Shown here: piece by piece, positions 8,637-16,933 of the stretch
Numbering within the stretch: the stretch's first letter is position 1
How the letters are laid out: each line of letters opens with the position of its first letter
From: Flavobacterium sp. xlx-214
GTDB lineage: Bacteria > Bacteroidota > Bacteroidia > Flavobacteriales > Flavobacteriaceae
Reading direction: 5' to 3'
Assembly: GCF_013874595.1 (NCBI RefSeq)
Contig: NZ_CP059431.1
Location: 1,364,001 to 1,428,000 of the forward strand
DNA length: 64,000 nt
Notes under the pieces: model-generated
What the model was told of the DNA's origin: nothing
Database searches by the model: none
What the model saw: the letters and a program-made list of their open reading frames with translations, nothing else
Position numbers and translations under genes: made by a program

Positions 8637-9512
8637 ATGAAACAAATCCTTTTTTATATTTTCATCACTTTGATTTCTCATCAAATTGTTTTTTCACAGG
8701 AAAATAATTTAGAAGAGAGTAAAATACATTCTTTTGTACAACAAAAAGCTACACCTAAAGAAGGCTTAAAAAAATTTTATGAAAATTTTGCGAAAGAATT
8801 TAAATCGCCACGTTTATCAAAAGGAGTTAGCGAAATCATTATTCGTTTAAAGTTTATTGTTGAAAAGGATGGGACTTTTTCAAATATAGAAGTAGTTGAC
8901 GATGAACAGCATGTTGGTAAAGAGGCAATAAGGGTATTAAAATCGATGCCTTCTTGGAATCCTGCTGTACACGAAGGGCAATTTGTTCGGTCTTCTTTTA
9001 CTTTACCTATTAAAGTTAAAGTAGATGAAGAGGAGAGTTCTGACGAAATATTACTTACAAGCAAGAAAGCCATCAAAAGTTATGTTGATTCTTTAGAAAC
9101 CTATAAAATGACTAATGATTTTTTTGAGTTTTCTTGTAATTGCGGATTATATAAAAGCTCTAAAAATGATACCTATAAAACCGAAGAGTTTTTTTACGAA
9201 TCGGTTGATAAAAAAATATATTACAATGTGGTTTTGCGTACAGTTGACGCATCTGATACAACCGATCCTTTCGAGGCTATTATTAGAGATGTAGAGAATC
9301 AGAATGGAAGATACAATAAAATAACATTCAATAATCATGAGGCTATGGAAGTTATTCTACAAATGCCAAATGGTGATTTTATAAATGAATACAGAACCAT
9401 TTTTGTTGCTAAAAAAACGTATTTTGTAGCCATAAGTGCAGTGTCATATAACAAACAAATTGTTGATTTGGTATTTAATCAATTAAAACAGAAGTTTATT
9501 TTGAAAATTTAG
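8637..9512 (+). CDS. secreted two-domain protein: TonB-C-like plus CNC-motif domain (paralogue 1)
   Basis: This 291-residue protein has signal peptide MKQILFYIFITLISHQIVFSQ. Residues ~30-135 form a TonB C-terminal-like domain: the shared lead-in HSFVQQKATPKEGLKKFYEN, then RLKFIVEKDGTFSNIEVVDD, EAIRVLKSMPSWNPAVHEGQ, and VRSSFTLPIKVKV. No membrane anchor or Pro-rich periplasmic linker is present, so it cannot be a standard inner-membrane TonB. Residues ~150-291 are a second domain with a Cys-Asn-Cys motif (FFEFSCNCGL) ending FNQLKQKFILKI. I do not recognise the second domain; its end vaguely resembles PsbP-like folds. It is the first of four tandem paralogues spaced 4-12 bp, certainly one operon. 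Role unknown. Confidence 0.8.
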   Translation: MKQILFYIFITLISHQIVFSQENNLEESKIHSFVQQKATPKEGLKKFYENFAKEFKSPRLSKGVSEIIIRLKFIVEKDGTFSNIEVVDDEQHVGKEAIRVLKSMPSWNPAVHEGQFVRSSFTLPIKVKVDEEESSDEILLTSKKAIKSYVDSLETYKMTNDFFEFSCNCGLYKSSKNDTYKTEEFFYESVDKKIYYNVVLRTVDASDTTDPFEAIIRDVENQNGRYNKITFNNHEAMEVILQMPNGDFINEYRTIFVAKKTYFVAISAVSYNKQIVDLVFNQLKQKFILKI

Positions 9513-9516
9513 TTGT

Positions 9517-10371
9517 ATGAAAAGTACTGTTCTTATAATTTGTTTTCTCTTTTTAAAACTTCAAGTAATTGCTCAAGAAATAAAGCAGGTAGATGAAGAT
9601 GATAAGGTTTATAGTTTTGTACAAAGAACTGCTGAACCTAGAAATGGAATGATGAATTTTTTACAAAACTTTTCAAATGAGTTTAATTCATTGGTTATAC
9701 CACCAAAACAGGATGAAATTTCTTTTAAGTTAAAATTTATTGTTGAGAAAAATGGTTCGTTTTCTAATGTTGAAATTATAGATAATCAAGAGGCGTATCC
9801 TTATTATGAAGAAATTATTAGGGTGTTAAAAAAAACATCTTTTTGGAAGCCCGCCGAAAATAATAATAAGATAGTCCGCTCATATCACGTAATACCTATA
9901 AAGTTAAGATTTCCTATGAGAAATGTTGATAAAGTATTATTAGAAAAAGCAATTTTAGAAAGAACAATAAGCAATGAGTATTTTGATTTTGAGTGTAATT
10001 GTAAGCTAATCAATAAAAGTACAAATGGTTATTATAAAGTTAAAGAATTTTCATATAATACGCCACATAGTGATATCTTTTATTCAATTAGTTTAAAGGA
10101 AATAGATTTAAATGATTTAAACCATTATTTTGATGTAATTAAAATTGATGCTAACAAAAAAAATGCTGCAATTAAGGAGGTAACTTATAAAGGTTTTAAG
10201 GCTTTAGAAACAGAATTTGTAATTAATAATAAGGAAAATTCCTATTATAATTATACACTTTCTTATGCAGCTAATAATTATTTAATAAAAATCAATGTAA
10301 TTTCAACTAATAAGCAAGTTTCAAAATACAATTTTGAGGATTTGAAACAAACCTTTAGATTAAAAATTTAA
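9517..10371 (+). CDS. secreted two-domain protein: TonB-C-like plus CNC-motif domain (paralogue 2)
   Basis: This 284-residue paralogue of the preceding gene starts 4 bp after its stop. A signal peptide (MKSTVLIICFLFLKLQVIAQ) is followed by YSFVQRTAEPRNGMMNFLQN. The TonB-C-like core has LKFIVEKNGSFSNVEIIDN, RVLKKTSFWKPAENNNK and VRSYHVIPIKLRF. The second domain keeps the Cys-Asn-Cys motif (YFDFECNCKL) and the LKQTFRLKI ending. It is the most divergent of the three long copies, with MPxW replaced by TSFW. Conservation of CNC across divergent copies suggests it is functional, either metal-binding or a disulfide; that part is inference. Confidence 0.8.
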   Translation: MKSTVLIICFLFLKLQVIAQEIKQVDEDDKVYSFVQRTAEPRNGMMNFLQNFSNEFNSLVIPPKQDEISFKLKFIVEKNGSFSNVEIIDNQEAYPYYEEIIRVLKKTSFWKPAENNNKIVRSYHVIPIKLRFPMRNVDKVLLEKAILERTISNEYFDFECNCKLINKSTNGYYKVKEFSYNTPHSDIFYSISLKEIDLNDLNHYFDVIKIDANKKNAAIKEVTYKGFKALETEFVINNKENSYYNYTLSYAANNYLIKINVISTNKQVSKYNFEDLKQTFRLKI

Positions 10372-10375
10372 GCTC

Positions 10376-11251
10376 ATGAAAAATATTTTTTTAATTATAT
10401 TCTCTTTTTTTATAGGATTTCAAGTTATTGCTCAAGAAGAAAGTGTTCTTGATGATGATAAGGTGTATTCTTTAGTACAACAAAAGGCTTCGCCAAAAGA
10501 AGGAGTAAAGAAGTTTTATGAAAACTTTATTTCAGAATTTAAAGTAGCTGATATTTCCAATGAAACGAATGAAATTAAAGTTCGTATGAAATTTGTTGTT
10601 GAAAAAGACGGAAGTTTTTCAAATATTGAAGTTATTGATGATAAAAACGGCGTAAAAAATGAAGCTATTCGTGTTTTAACAACAATGCCTGCTTGGAATG
10701 CGGCACAACACAATGGAAAACTGGTTCGTTCTTCTTTTGTCTTACCAATTAATATTAAAGTTAAAAGTAAAATAAGTAGTGATGAAGATTCTTTGAAAAC
10801 CACAGAAGGAGTTGCGAAGTATTTAGATTCATTAGGAACTCACAAAATAATTTCAAATAGTTTTGAGTTTTTTTGTAATTGTAATCTGATTCAAAGCAAA
10901 ACTCATGAGTCTACTAATATGGAAGAATTTTCTTATGCTGCTTCTGATAATAGTGTTTTCTATTCAATTGGTTTGAAAACTGTCAACACAGATAAACTTG
11001 AATCATTTTATAATGGGATAAAAGAAGGAGTAGAAAAACAAAAAGGAACTTACAAAGAAGTAAAATATAATGATAAAAAAGCTTTTGAAACTTTCTTTTC
11101 TGTTTCTGATGGTAGTACGCTTTTTTATTATAAAACAATTTACTTTATTGAAGGAAAATATTTTGTGGGGTTGAACGTTATTTCTTCAAATACACAAATC
11201 ATGAATTCTAATTATGAACATTTACTTAAAACCTTCAAGCTAAAAATTTAA
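10376..11251 (+). CDS. secreted two-domain protein: TonB-C-like plus CNC-motif domain (paralogue 3)
   Basis: This is the third tandem copy (291 aa), 4 bp after paralogue 2 and clearly most similar to paralogue 1. The signal peptide is MKNIFLIIFSFFIGFQVIAQ. The TonB-C-like domain contains YSLVQQKASPKEGVKKFYEN, MKFVVEKDGSFSNIEVIDD, EAIRVLTTMPAWNAAQHNGK and VRSSFVLPINIKV. The C-terminal domain has SFEFFCNCNLIQ and ends LLKTFKLKI. Residues ~150-165 form a linker (SDEDSLKTTEGVAKYLDS) like paralogue 1's. Export to the periplasm or outer membrane is predicted from the signal; no partner can be named. Confidence 0.8.
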   Translation: MKNIFLIIFSFFIGFQVIAQEESVLDDDKVYSLVQQKASPKEGVKKFYENFISEFKVADISNETNEIKVRMKFVVEKDGSFSNIEVIDDKNGVKNEAIRVLTTMPAWNAAQHNGKLVRSSFVLPINIKVKSKISSDEDSLKTTEGVAKYLDSLGTHKIISNSFEFFCNCNLIQSKTHESTNMEEFSYAASDNSVFYSIGLKTVNTDKLESFYNGIKEGVEKQKGTYKEVKYNDKKAFETFFSVSDGSTLFYYKTIYFIEGKYFVGLNVISSNTQIMNSNYEHLLKTFKLKI

Positions 11252-11263
11252 GTTTGGCATGTT

Positions 11264-11665
11264 ATGAAAATAGTCATCTTTATTGCATTGTTCTTTTTAG
11301 CTAGCTTTAAAGTATTAGCTCAAAGTGAAGCTTCAGATAATCAGAACAAGATAACATGCTACATTAAGAGTAATGCGCGTCCTAAAGGAGGTTTTGAAGA
11401 ATTTAAAGAAAAGCTAAATCTTAGAGATGCCTTAAGAGATAAAATTCAAAGACCACTAACTCTTAAGTTTATATTGGTGAAGATTAGATTTGTTGTAGAA
11501 AAAGATGGGTCTTTAACTAATATGACTGTTTTAGATGATAAACTGAATATTGCTAATGATGTTTTTGAAATTATTAAAGAAAAATCTGTTTGGGAACCAG
11601 CTGTTTTTAATGAAAAAGTAGTACGCAGTAATTTTACATTACCTATTAAAATTGCTTTGGACTAA
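11264..11665 (+). CDS. secreted single-domain TonB-C-like protein (paralogue 4)
   Basis: This 133-residue last member of the tandem cluster carries only the TonB-C-like domain. A signal peptide (MKIVIFIALFFLASFKVLAQ) is followed by CYIKSNARPKGGFEEFKEK, IRFVVEKDGSLTNMTVLDD, EKSVWEPAVFNEKVV and RSNFTLPIKIALD. It stops where paralogues 1-3 continue into the CNC domain, so it is a one-domain version and its end overlaps the convergent DUF456 gene by 4 bp. The frame is clean, so I treat it as intact rather than broken. Confidence 0.78.
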   Translation: MKIVIFIALFFLASFKVLAQSEASDNQNKITCYIKSNARPKGGFEEFKEKLNLRDALRDKIQRPLTLKFILVKIRFVVEKDGSLTNMTVLDDKLNIANDVFEIIKEKSVWEPAVFNEKVVRSNFTLPIKIALD

Positions 11666-12162
11666 AACCAAATACTCCAATGCGTATACACTTCGTGTAG
11701 GTAAATTCCAAATAAAACAATGGCATAAACAAATTTCATAAAAGACGATGCTATAAAACCAATAAACGATCCTGTTGCTGCTTTTAAAGCACGTTTTGAG
11801 TCTTGACTGTTGTATATCATTTCGCCAATAAAAGCGCCTAAAAACGGACCAATAATAAAACCAAAAGGAATAGGAGCCAAAATACCAACTATAAGTCCAA
11901 TATTAGTACCCCAAACCCCATATTTACTGCCGCCAAAGCGCTTGGTTCCTTGTGCGGGTATTACATAATCTAAAATGGCAATAATAAGGGTAATTACAAA
12001 CGTAATTCCTAATAACCAATAGTTCCATTCCATTCCCGGGCAGGTGTACAAAATAAGTAAACCCAACCAACATAAAGGCGGACCAGGTAAAGCAGGTAGC
12101 ACACTTCCTATAATACCCACTATAACAAACAATAAACTTACAATAAGGATTAAAATTTCCAT
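11662..12162 (-). CDS. DUF456 family membrane protein
   Basis: This 166-residue integral membrane protein has about four hydrophobic segments. The first contains the DUF456 hallmark GIIGSVLPALPGPPLCWLGL (residues 17-36). Glycine-rich segments follow, including QGTKRFGGSKYGVWGTNIGLI and GPFLGAFIGEM, also typical of the family. Length is as expected. No function is established for DUF456. It is convergent with the TonB-C-like cluster (4-bp overlap) and divergent from the lipoprotein gene at 12210. Confidence 0.88.
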   Translation of the reverse strand: MEILILIVSLLFVIVGIIGSVLPALPGPPLCWLGLLILYTCPGMEWNYWLLGITFVITLIIAILDYVIPAQGTKRFGGSKYGVWGTNIGLIVGILAPIPFGFIIGPFLGAFIGEMIYNSQDSKRALKAATGSFIGFIASSFMKFVYAIVLFGIYLHEVYTHWSIWF

Positions 12163-12209
12163 GGTTATTTTTTGTATTTTTGCTTTCTAAATTTACGATT
12201 TAATTTTTC

Positions 12210-12689
12210 ATGAAGAACTACTGGTTATTGGTTTTTTTATCCCTTTTACTTTATTCTTGCGATTTTGTATCCAAAGAGGTGCCTAATTCACAAGAGTTAT
12301 TGCGTAGAGAATTACACGCAATTGATTGGAGTAAGGTGGATGATTATCCGTCTTATCCATCGTGTGATTCTATAAAAGATAAAGAAGAAGCTAAAAATTG
12401 TTTTTTTGATCGATTAAGTTTTGAAACACTTCGTTTGTTAAAAAACGATTCTTTAGTTAAATTATCAACAATTGATACTGTTCAGTTTACAGTTACTTTA
12501 ACCAATAAAAGTGAGTTACAGTTTAAAACCGAAATGGTTAATGAAAAGTTGTTACCAAAATGGATGTTAGATAGTATCATGATGAAAAATGGTAAGCAAT
12601 TTTCTAAAATCCAACCAGCAACAAAGCGTGGCGTACCTGTTACTTCTCAATTTCAACTTGGTTTAAAAATTCCTTCTTCTTCGGATTAA
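12210..12689 (+). CDS. lipoprotein with TonB-C-like domain
   Basis: The protein is 159 residues with a lipoprotein signal (MKNYWLLVFLSLLLYSCDF, lipobox Cys 17). The remainder, from about residue 45, has four Cys/Asp-rich positions (YPSCDSIKDKEEAKNCFFDR). It ends in a strand pattern resembling a TonB C-terminal domain: KIQPATKRGVPVTSQFQLGL parallels the PAxxxGxxVxSxFxLP pattern of the secreted paralogues upstream. It may be a membrane-tethered relative of that family; sequence similarity is weak. Its 3' end overlaps the convergent membrane-protein gene by 50 bp. Confidence 0.7.
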   Translation: MKNYWLLVFLSLLLYSCDFVSKEVPNSQELLRRELHAIDWSKVDDYPSYPSCDSIKDKEEAKNCFFDRLSFETLRLLKNDSLVKLSTIDTVQFTVTLTNKSELQFKTEMVNEKLLPKWMLDSIMMKNGKQFSKIQPATKRGVPVTSQFQLGLKIPSSSD

Positions 12690-13608
12690 AAAGTAATAGA
12701 AAAATCGATCCTATTGTAATAGGAATCACCAAATTTAACAACCAAATACTTGTTGCAACCAACGCAATTACCCATTCATTTACACCAAAAAAACCGAATA
12801 AGAAAATAGCTACCGATCCTTTTAAAGCGAAATCTACAGCTTGAAAATTTGGTAATGATGAAGCTAATAAATAAATGCTTGCCACAACAGCTAACAAAGT
12901 TAAGTACGCAATATCTACATCAAAAAAACGATATAATAAATAGTATTGATGTATTAAAACTACATAACGAAGAAATGCTAATACGATGTTTTTAATATGA
13001 ATTTCCTTTTTTATTTCGCCTAAATATTTAAAGATGGCTTGTAGCGAAAATCCTTTGATACTGATGTTTTTGATGGAAAAAATAAGTAGAACAACCGCTA
13101 ATAATACACCAAAAAACAAATAAATATACGTTGTTGGTATAAAATGGTGTAAATGGTTAATATACAAAGTACCAATCAATCCAAAACCAACTGAATAAAT
13201 TACCTGAATACCATTGCAAACTGCATTTAAGAAGATTGCTTTTCCAGCATCTTTTCTCGGGTAAAACCAAGCTTTTCCAGCGTATTCACCAATTCCGTTA
13301 GGCGTAACAATTCCAAAAGTAATTCCAATAAGTACTTGTTTAGTGCTTTCCCAAACCGAAATTGGTTCTAAAATCTGAGCTAAATTCTTCCATTTTAAAA
13401 TCTCGATAAATCGATTTAAAAAAGTCAGTACTACTAAACCTATGATGTAAAAAAAAGCCTTGGGTTTTTCCCATTGTTGCTGAATGATATTCCAATTCCA
13501 TTCTTTCTCGCTAAGTTGCGATTGAATAAAATAAAAAGCCAAACCAACTACGATAAATTTCAATAGAAGTGATAGGAATTGCTTAATTTTGGGAGATAGG
13601 AATTTCAT
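12640..13608 (-). CDS. LPG-synthase transmembrane-domain family protein
   Basis: A 322-residue polytopic membrane protein with about 7-8 hydrophobic helices. It matches the lysylphosphatidylglycerol synthase TM region/UPF0104 family by its pattern: the RFIEILKWKNLAQ cytosolic loop, then GITFGIVTPNGIGEYAGKA (GE-A motif, about residues 93-111) and late helices with SSLPNFQAVDFALKGSVAI. It lacks the soluble aminoacyltransferase domain of MprF. Family members flip or transport lipids; the substrate here is unknown. The 3' end overlaps the convergent lipoprotein gene by 50 bp, so antisense RNA between the two messages is likely. Confidence 0.82.
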   Translation of the reverse strand: MKFLSPKIKQFLSLLLKFIVVGLAFYFIQSQLSEKEWNWNIIQQQWEKPKAFFYIIGLVVLTFLNRFIEILKWKNLAQILEPISVWESTKQVLIGITFGIVTPNGIGEYAGKAWFYPRKDAGKAIFLNAVCNGIQVIYSVGFGLIGTLYINHLHHFIPTTYIYLFFGVLLAVVLLIFSIKNISIKGFSLQAIFKYLGEIKKEIHIKNIVLAFLRYVVLIHQYYLLYRFFDVDIAYLTLLAVVASIYLLASSLPNFQAVDFALKGSVAIFLFGFFGVNEWVIALVATSIWLLNLVIPITIGSIFLLLFNPKKKEFLNQVEIEK

Positions 13609-13641
13609 AATACAAAGAAAATCCTTTTTTTAGTACCATGT

Positions 13642-13661
13642 ACACGAATTAACACGAATTA
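13642..13661 (+). repeat. two perfect 10-bp tandem repeats before ruvC
   Basis: The unit ACACGAATTA occurs twice head-to-tail immediately upstream of the TTG start of ruvC, in the 55-bp divergent spacer. It may be an operator or remnant of an intergenic repeat family. Confidence 0.6.
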
Positions 13662-13663
13662 AA

Positions 13664-14221
13664 TTGGCAACGGAACGAATCATTTTAGGGATAGATCCAG
13701 GAACAACCGTTATGGGGTTTGGATTAATAAAAGTAGTGAAGAATCAAATGATGTTCTTGCAGTTAAACGAATTGAATCTTTCAAAATTAGGAGATCATTA
13801 TTTAAAATTGCAACGTATTTTTGAACGTACTATTGAATTGATTGATACCTATCATCCCGATGAAATTGCTATTGAAGCGCCTTTTTTTGGTAAAAACGTA
13901 CAATCGATGTTAAAATTAGGTCGTGCGCAAGGTGTGGCAATGGCAGCAGGTTTATCGCGCCAAATTCCTATTACCGAATACGAACCCAAAAAAATTAAAA
14001 TGGCTATTACGGGTAACGGAAACGCCAGTAAAGAGCAAGTGGCTAAAATGTTGCAACAATTGTTAGGCTTAAAAGAGTTGCCTAAAAACCTCGATTCTAC
14101 CGATGGTTTGGCGGCGGCTGTTTGTCATTTTTTTAATTCAGGTAAAACAGTTGTCGGAAAATCGTACACAGGCTGGGAAGCCTTTGTGTCGCAAAATCAA
14201 GATCGTGTAACAAAAAAATAA
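13664..14221 (+). CDS. ruvC: crossover junction endodeoxyribonuclease RuvC
   Basis: This is a Holliday-junction resolvase of 185 aa. The N-terminal motif IILGIDPGTTVMGFG (first catalytic Asp at about residue 11) is intact, followed by IAIEAPFFGKNVQSMLKLGRAQG (second acidic residue) and NLDSTDGLAAAVCHFF (C-terminal DxxD/A-type). Translation appears to start at TTG (13664-13666): the upstream in-frame ATG at 13638 hits a stop after four codons, and the next internal ATG would delete the IDPG motif. It overlaps hemW by 1 nt, so the two are likely translationally linked. Confidence 0.95.
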   Translation: MATERIILGIDPGTTVMGFGLIKVVKNQMMFLQLNELNLSKLGDHYLKLQRIFERTIELIDTYHPDEIAIEAPFFGKNVQSMLKLGRAQGVAMAAGLSRQIPITEYEPKKIKMAITGNGNASKEQVAKMLQQLLGLKELPKNLDSTDGLAAAVCHFFNSGKTVVGKSYTGWEAFVSQNQDRVTKK

Positions 14222-15345
14222 TGGCAGGTATTTACATTCACATTCCGTTTTGCAAACAAGCATGCTATTATTGCGATTTTCATTTTTCAACATCCATGAA
14301 GAAAAAAGATGAAATGATTGATGCTTTAATTCAAGAAATTCATTTACGAAAAGATGAAATTACCGAACCTGTTGAAACTATTTATTTTGGAGGAGGAACG
14401 CCAAGTGTACTATCAAATAAAGAAATTGATCAAATTTTAGAGTCTGTTTTTTCGTTGTTTGATGTAGTTGAATATCCCGAAATTACGTTAGAAGCCAATC
14501 CAGATGATTTACAAATAGAAAGAATTCATCAGTTAGCAGAATCAAAAATAAATCGTTTAAGTATTGGTGTACAATCGTTTTACGATGAAGATTTGCAAAT
14601 GATGAATCGTGCGCATAATGCTGATGAAGCATGGAACTCTTTAGTTGAAGCAACAAAATACTTTGATAATATTTCGATTGATTTAATTTACGGAATTCCC
14701 AATTTATCAATGAATCGATGGAAAGCCAATGTGCAAAAAGCTTTGAATTTGGGAATTAATCATATTTCGACTTACGCTTTAACGGTTGAACCCAAAACGG
14801 CGTTGGCTAAATTGGTGAAGATGGGTAAAATTCCCAATCCTAATGACGGCGAAGCACATGAACATTTTTTAGCTTTAGTTGAAATGTTAGAAAATGCAGG
14901 ATTTGTGCATTATGAACTGTCTAATTTTGGCAAACCCAACTACTTTTCCAAAAACAATTCGGCGTATTGGTTAGGCAAAAAGTATGTAGGTATTGGTCCG
15001 TCTGCACATAGTTTTAATGGCACCCATCGTTCGTGGAATATTGCTAATAATGCGTTGTACATACAAGCCATACAAAAAGGTACATTACCTAATGAAGTGG
15101 AGAAATTAACCGTTCAAGACCGTTACAATGAATATGTAATGACAGGTTTACGTACCATTTGGGGCGTTTCGTTAAAAAGAATTGAAACAGAATTTGGCAC
15201 CCATTATAAAGATTATTTAGTAAAAGAAGCTTCGGCTTTTATAACGAAACAACAGTTAGTATTAGAAAACGATGTTTTAAAAACCACTATAAATGGAAAA
15301 TTCTTTTGCGATGGTATAGCAAGCGAATTGTTTTGGGTAGATTAA
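14221..15345 (+). CDS. hemW: HemW-like radical SAM heme chaperone
   Basis: This 374-residue radical SAM protein begins MAGIYIHIPFCKQACYYCDF, with the [4Fe-4S] CxxxCxxC ligands at C11, C15 and C18. GGGTPS (about residue 58), LEANPDD and SIGVQSFYDEDL follow. The C-terminal half has NNSAYWLGKKYVGIGPSAHS, typical of HemW, the heme-delivery relative of coproporphyrinogen dehydrogenase HemN. The one-nucleotide overlap with ruvC makes an operon. Distinguishing HemW from HemN needs phylogeny; HemN usually has an extra upstream Cys and is longer (~450 aa), favouring HemW. Confidence 0.9.
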   Translation: MAGIYIHIPFCKQACYYCDFHFSTSMKKKDEMIDALIQEIHLRKDEITEPVETIYFGGGTPSVLSNKEIDQILESVFSLFDVVEYPEITLEANPDDLQIERIHQLAESKINRLSIGVQSFYDEDLQMMNRAHNADEAWNSLVEATKYFDNISIDLIYGIPNLSMNRWKANVQKALNLGINHISTYALTVEPKTALAKLVKMGKIPNPNDGEAHEHFLALVEMLENAGFVHYELSNFGKPNYFSKNNSAYWLGKKYVGIGPSAHSFNGTHRSWNIANNALYIQAIQKGTLPNEVEKLTVQDRYNEYVMTGLRTIWGVSLKRIETEFGTHYKDYLVKEASAFITKQQLVLENDVLKTTINGKFFCDGIASELFWVD

Positions 15346-15446
15346 CCTTTTGTTAATCCGAACTTCATTTCGGTATACGTAAAGCGAACTGATGAAGTAA
15401 TCATATCATGAATTTTGTTTGTTTTAAATTTGAAAATTGAAATAAT

Positions 15447-15767
15447 ATGGTATCCAATCAAAATAAAATAAAATATTTTGCAATATTAAATATTGCACTA
15501 TTAATATTAGGTCTATTTTTTCTCGGAAATTTTGAACATTTAAGGGGACGATATTTTTATGGAATTTATTTTTACGGAATTATTAAAATGACTGGTTGGG
15601 TTTGTTTAATATTAACATCAATATTTTCTTTCACAAATACGCTTTTGATTTTTTTTAATAAATATTTTTTTAAAATTTCATTGACTTGGCTTATTGTTGC
15701 CCTAACGCCTTTATTATTAGCTATATTTACTTCAGCTATTATAATTTATATTATTTTATTTAAATGA
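15447..15767 (+). CDS. small membrane protein of unknown function
   Basis: This 106-residue protein has three predicted membrane segments: about residues 8-26, 44-68 and 77-104. There is an aromatic loop between the first two (RGRYFYGIYFYGI). No family was recognised. The stop overlaps the following cyclase-family gene by 4 nt (ATGA), so the two are likely translationally coupled. A -7-like TAAATTTG lies at 15425-15432 without a clear TTG partner at the usual distance. Confidence 0.7.
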   Translation: MVSNQNKIKYFAILNIALLILGLFFLGNFEHLRGRYFYGIYFYGIIKMTGWVCLILTSIFSFTNTLLIFFNKYFFKISLTWLIVALTPLLLAIFTSAIIIYIILFK

Positions 15768-16531
15768 AAACAACCATACAACATAACAACAAAAACTACG
15801 AAATTGATTTAGCGCAACCTATTGATATTTCGTTACCTATACAAAACAACCATTTAAACCCAATTGCGTGGTATTTAAATCAGCCCGAAATAAATCCTGT
15901 AATAACGGGCGATTTTGTTGGAAGTGTGGTTTCGGGAAAGTCATCTACCAATTTTAATAATATTTTGTTCAATCCACACGGACACGGAACTCATACCGAA
16001 TGTTTGGGACATATCACCAAAGATTTTTATTCTATTAATCAAATATTGAAGCAGTTTATGTTTGTTGCCGAATTGATTTCTATTGAACCTGAATTTTTTG
16101 AAGATGATTTTATCATCACTAAAAATCAAATAGAAAAAGCGTTAAATGGAGTTACTCCTGAAGCATTAGTAATTCGTACCTTACCAAATAATTCGGATAA
16201 AAAACATAAAAATTATTCCAACACCAACCCTGCGTATTTAACAGAAGAAGCCTCTGTTTGTATTCGTGAAATAGGTGTGCAGCATTTGTTGATTGATTTG
16301 CCAAGTGTAGATAAAGAAGTAGACGAAGGTAAATTGTTAGCGCATAAAGCCTTTTGGAATGTAAAAGACACGCAAAATGTTAATAGTGATGCCCGTTTTG
16401 ATTGCACCATTACCGAATTAATTTTTGTAGAAAACAATGTGCCAGACGGTTCGTATATTATCAACATGCAAATAGCTTCTTTTGAGAACGATGCATCACC
16501 AAGTAAACCTGTTTTGTACGCTATAAAATAA
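15764..16531 (+). CDS. cyclase family protein (KynB-like metal-dependent hydrolase)
   Basis: This 255-residue cytoplasmic protein of the PF04199 cyclase family, which includes kynurenine formamidase. The metal-binding signature HGHGTHTECLGH (about residues 69-80) matches the family HxGTHxxxxxH with Glu-Cys instead of the usual Asp-Ala/Pro. DISLPIQNN near the N-terminus and LLIDLPSVDKEVDEGKLLAH (about 175-194) are also typical. Substrate is unknown; flavobacterial members are usually annotated only as cyclase family. It overlaps the small membrane gene before it by 4 nt and is followed 7 bp later by an MmcQ-family gene. Confidence 0.88.
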   Translation: MKTTIQHNNKNYEIDLAQPIDISLPIQNNHLNPIAWYLNQPEINPVITGDFVGSVVSGKSSTNFNNILFNPHGHGTHTECLGHITKDFYSINQILKQFMFVAELISIEPEFFEDDFIITKNQIEKALNGVTPEALVIRTLPNNSDKKHKNYSNTNPAYLTEEASVCIREIGVQHLLIDLPSVDKEVDEGKLLAHKAFWNVKDTQNVNSDARFDCTITELIFVENNVPDGSYIINMQIASFENDASPSKPVLYAIK

Positions 16532-16538
16532 AAGAAAT

Positions 16539-16904
16539 ATGGATATTCAACAGTTTTTAGAGTATTGTGTTGCGAAAAAAGGAGTAACCGAACATTTTCC
16601 TTTTGATCAAGATACGTTGGTTTTAAAAGTAGGAGGAAAGATGTTTTTGTTAACCTCTTTAGAACAATGGGAAATAGGAAAGCCGACAGTCAATTTAAAA
16701 TGTAACCCAGAATACGCTTTGGAATTACGCGAGCGTTATCAAGGAGTAGAGCCTGGTTGGCATATGAACAAAGTACATTGGAACACAGTTACTATTCACG
16801 ATGATGTTCCTAAAAAACTGTTGTTGGAATTGATAGATCATTCATACGAATTGATTTTTAAAAGTTTAACCAAGAAACTACAAGCGGAAATATTAGCTGA
16901 TTAA
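16539..16904 (+). CDS. MmcQ/YjbR family protein
   Basis: A 121-residue protein with the standard MmcQ/YjbR length and pattern: MDIQQFLEYCVAKKGVTEHF, then FPFDQDTLVLKVGGKMFLL, VNLKCNPEYALELRERYQGV, and PGWHMNKVHWNTV, ending DDVPKKLLLELIDHSYELI. The fold resembles a CyaY-like/double-wing structure with proposed DNA binding, but function is not established for these proteins. It follows the cyclase gene by 7 bp and is closed by a bidirectional terminator. Confidence 0.9.
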   Translation: MDIQQFLEYCVAKKGVTEHFPFDQDTLVLKVGGKMFLLTSLEQWEIGKPTVNLKCNPEYALELRERYQGVEPGWHMNKVHWNTVTIHDDVPKKLLLELIDHSYELIFKSLTKKLQAEILAD

Positions 16905-16906
16905 AT

Positions 16907-16933
16907 AAAAAACGGAGCATTGCTCCGTTTTTT
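16907..16933. terminator. bidirectional terminator between MmcQ gene and O-antigen ligase-like gene
   Basis: Long perfect arms (aaaaaacggagc / gctccgtttttt, loop att) have A and T runs on both sides, so both convergent genes can end here. Confidence 0.85.
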
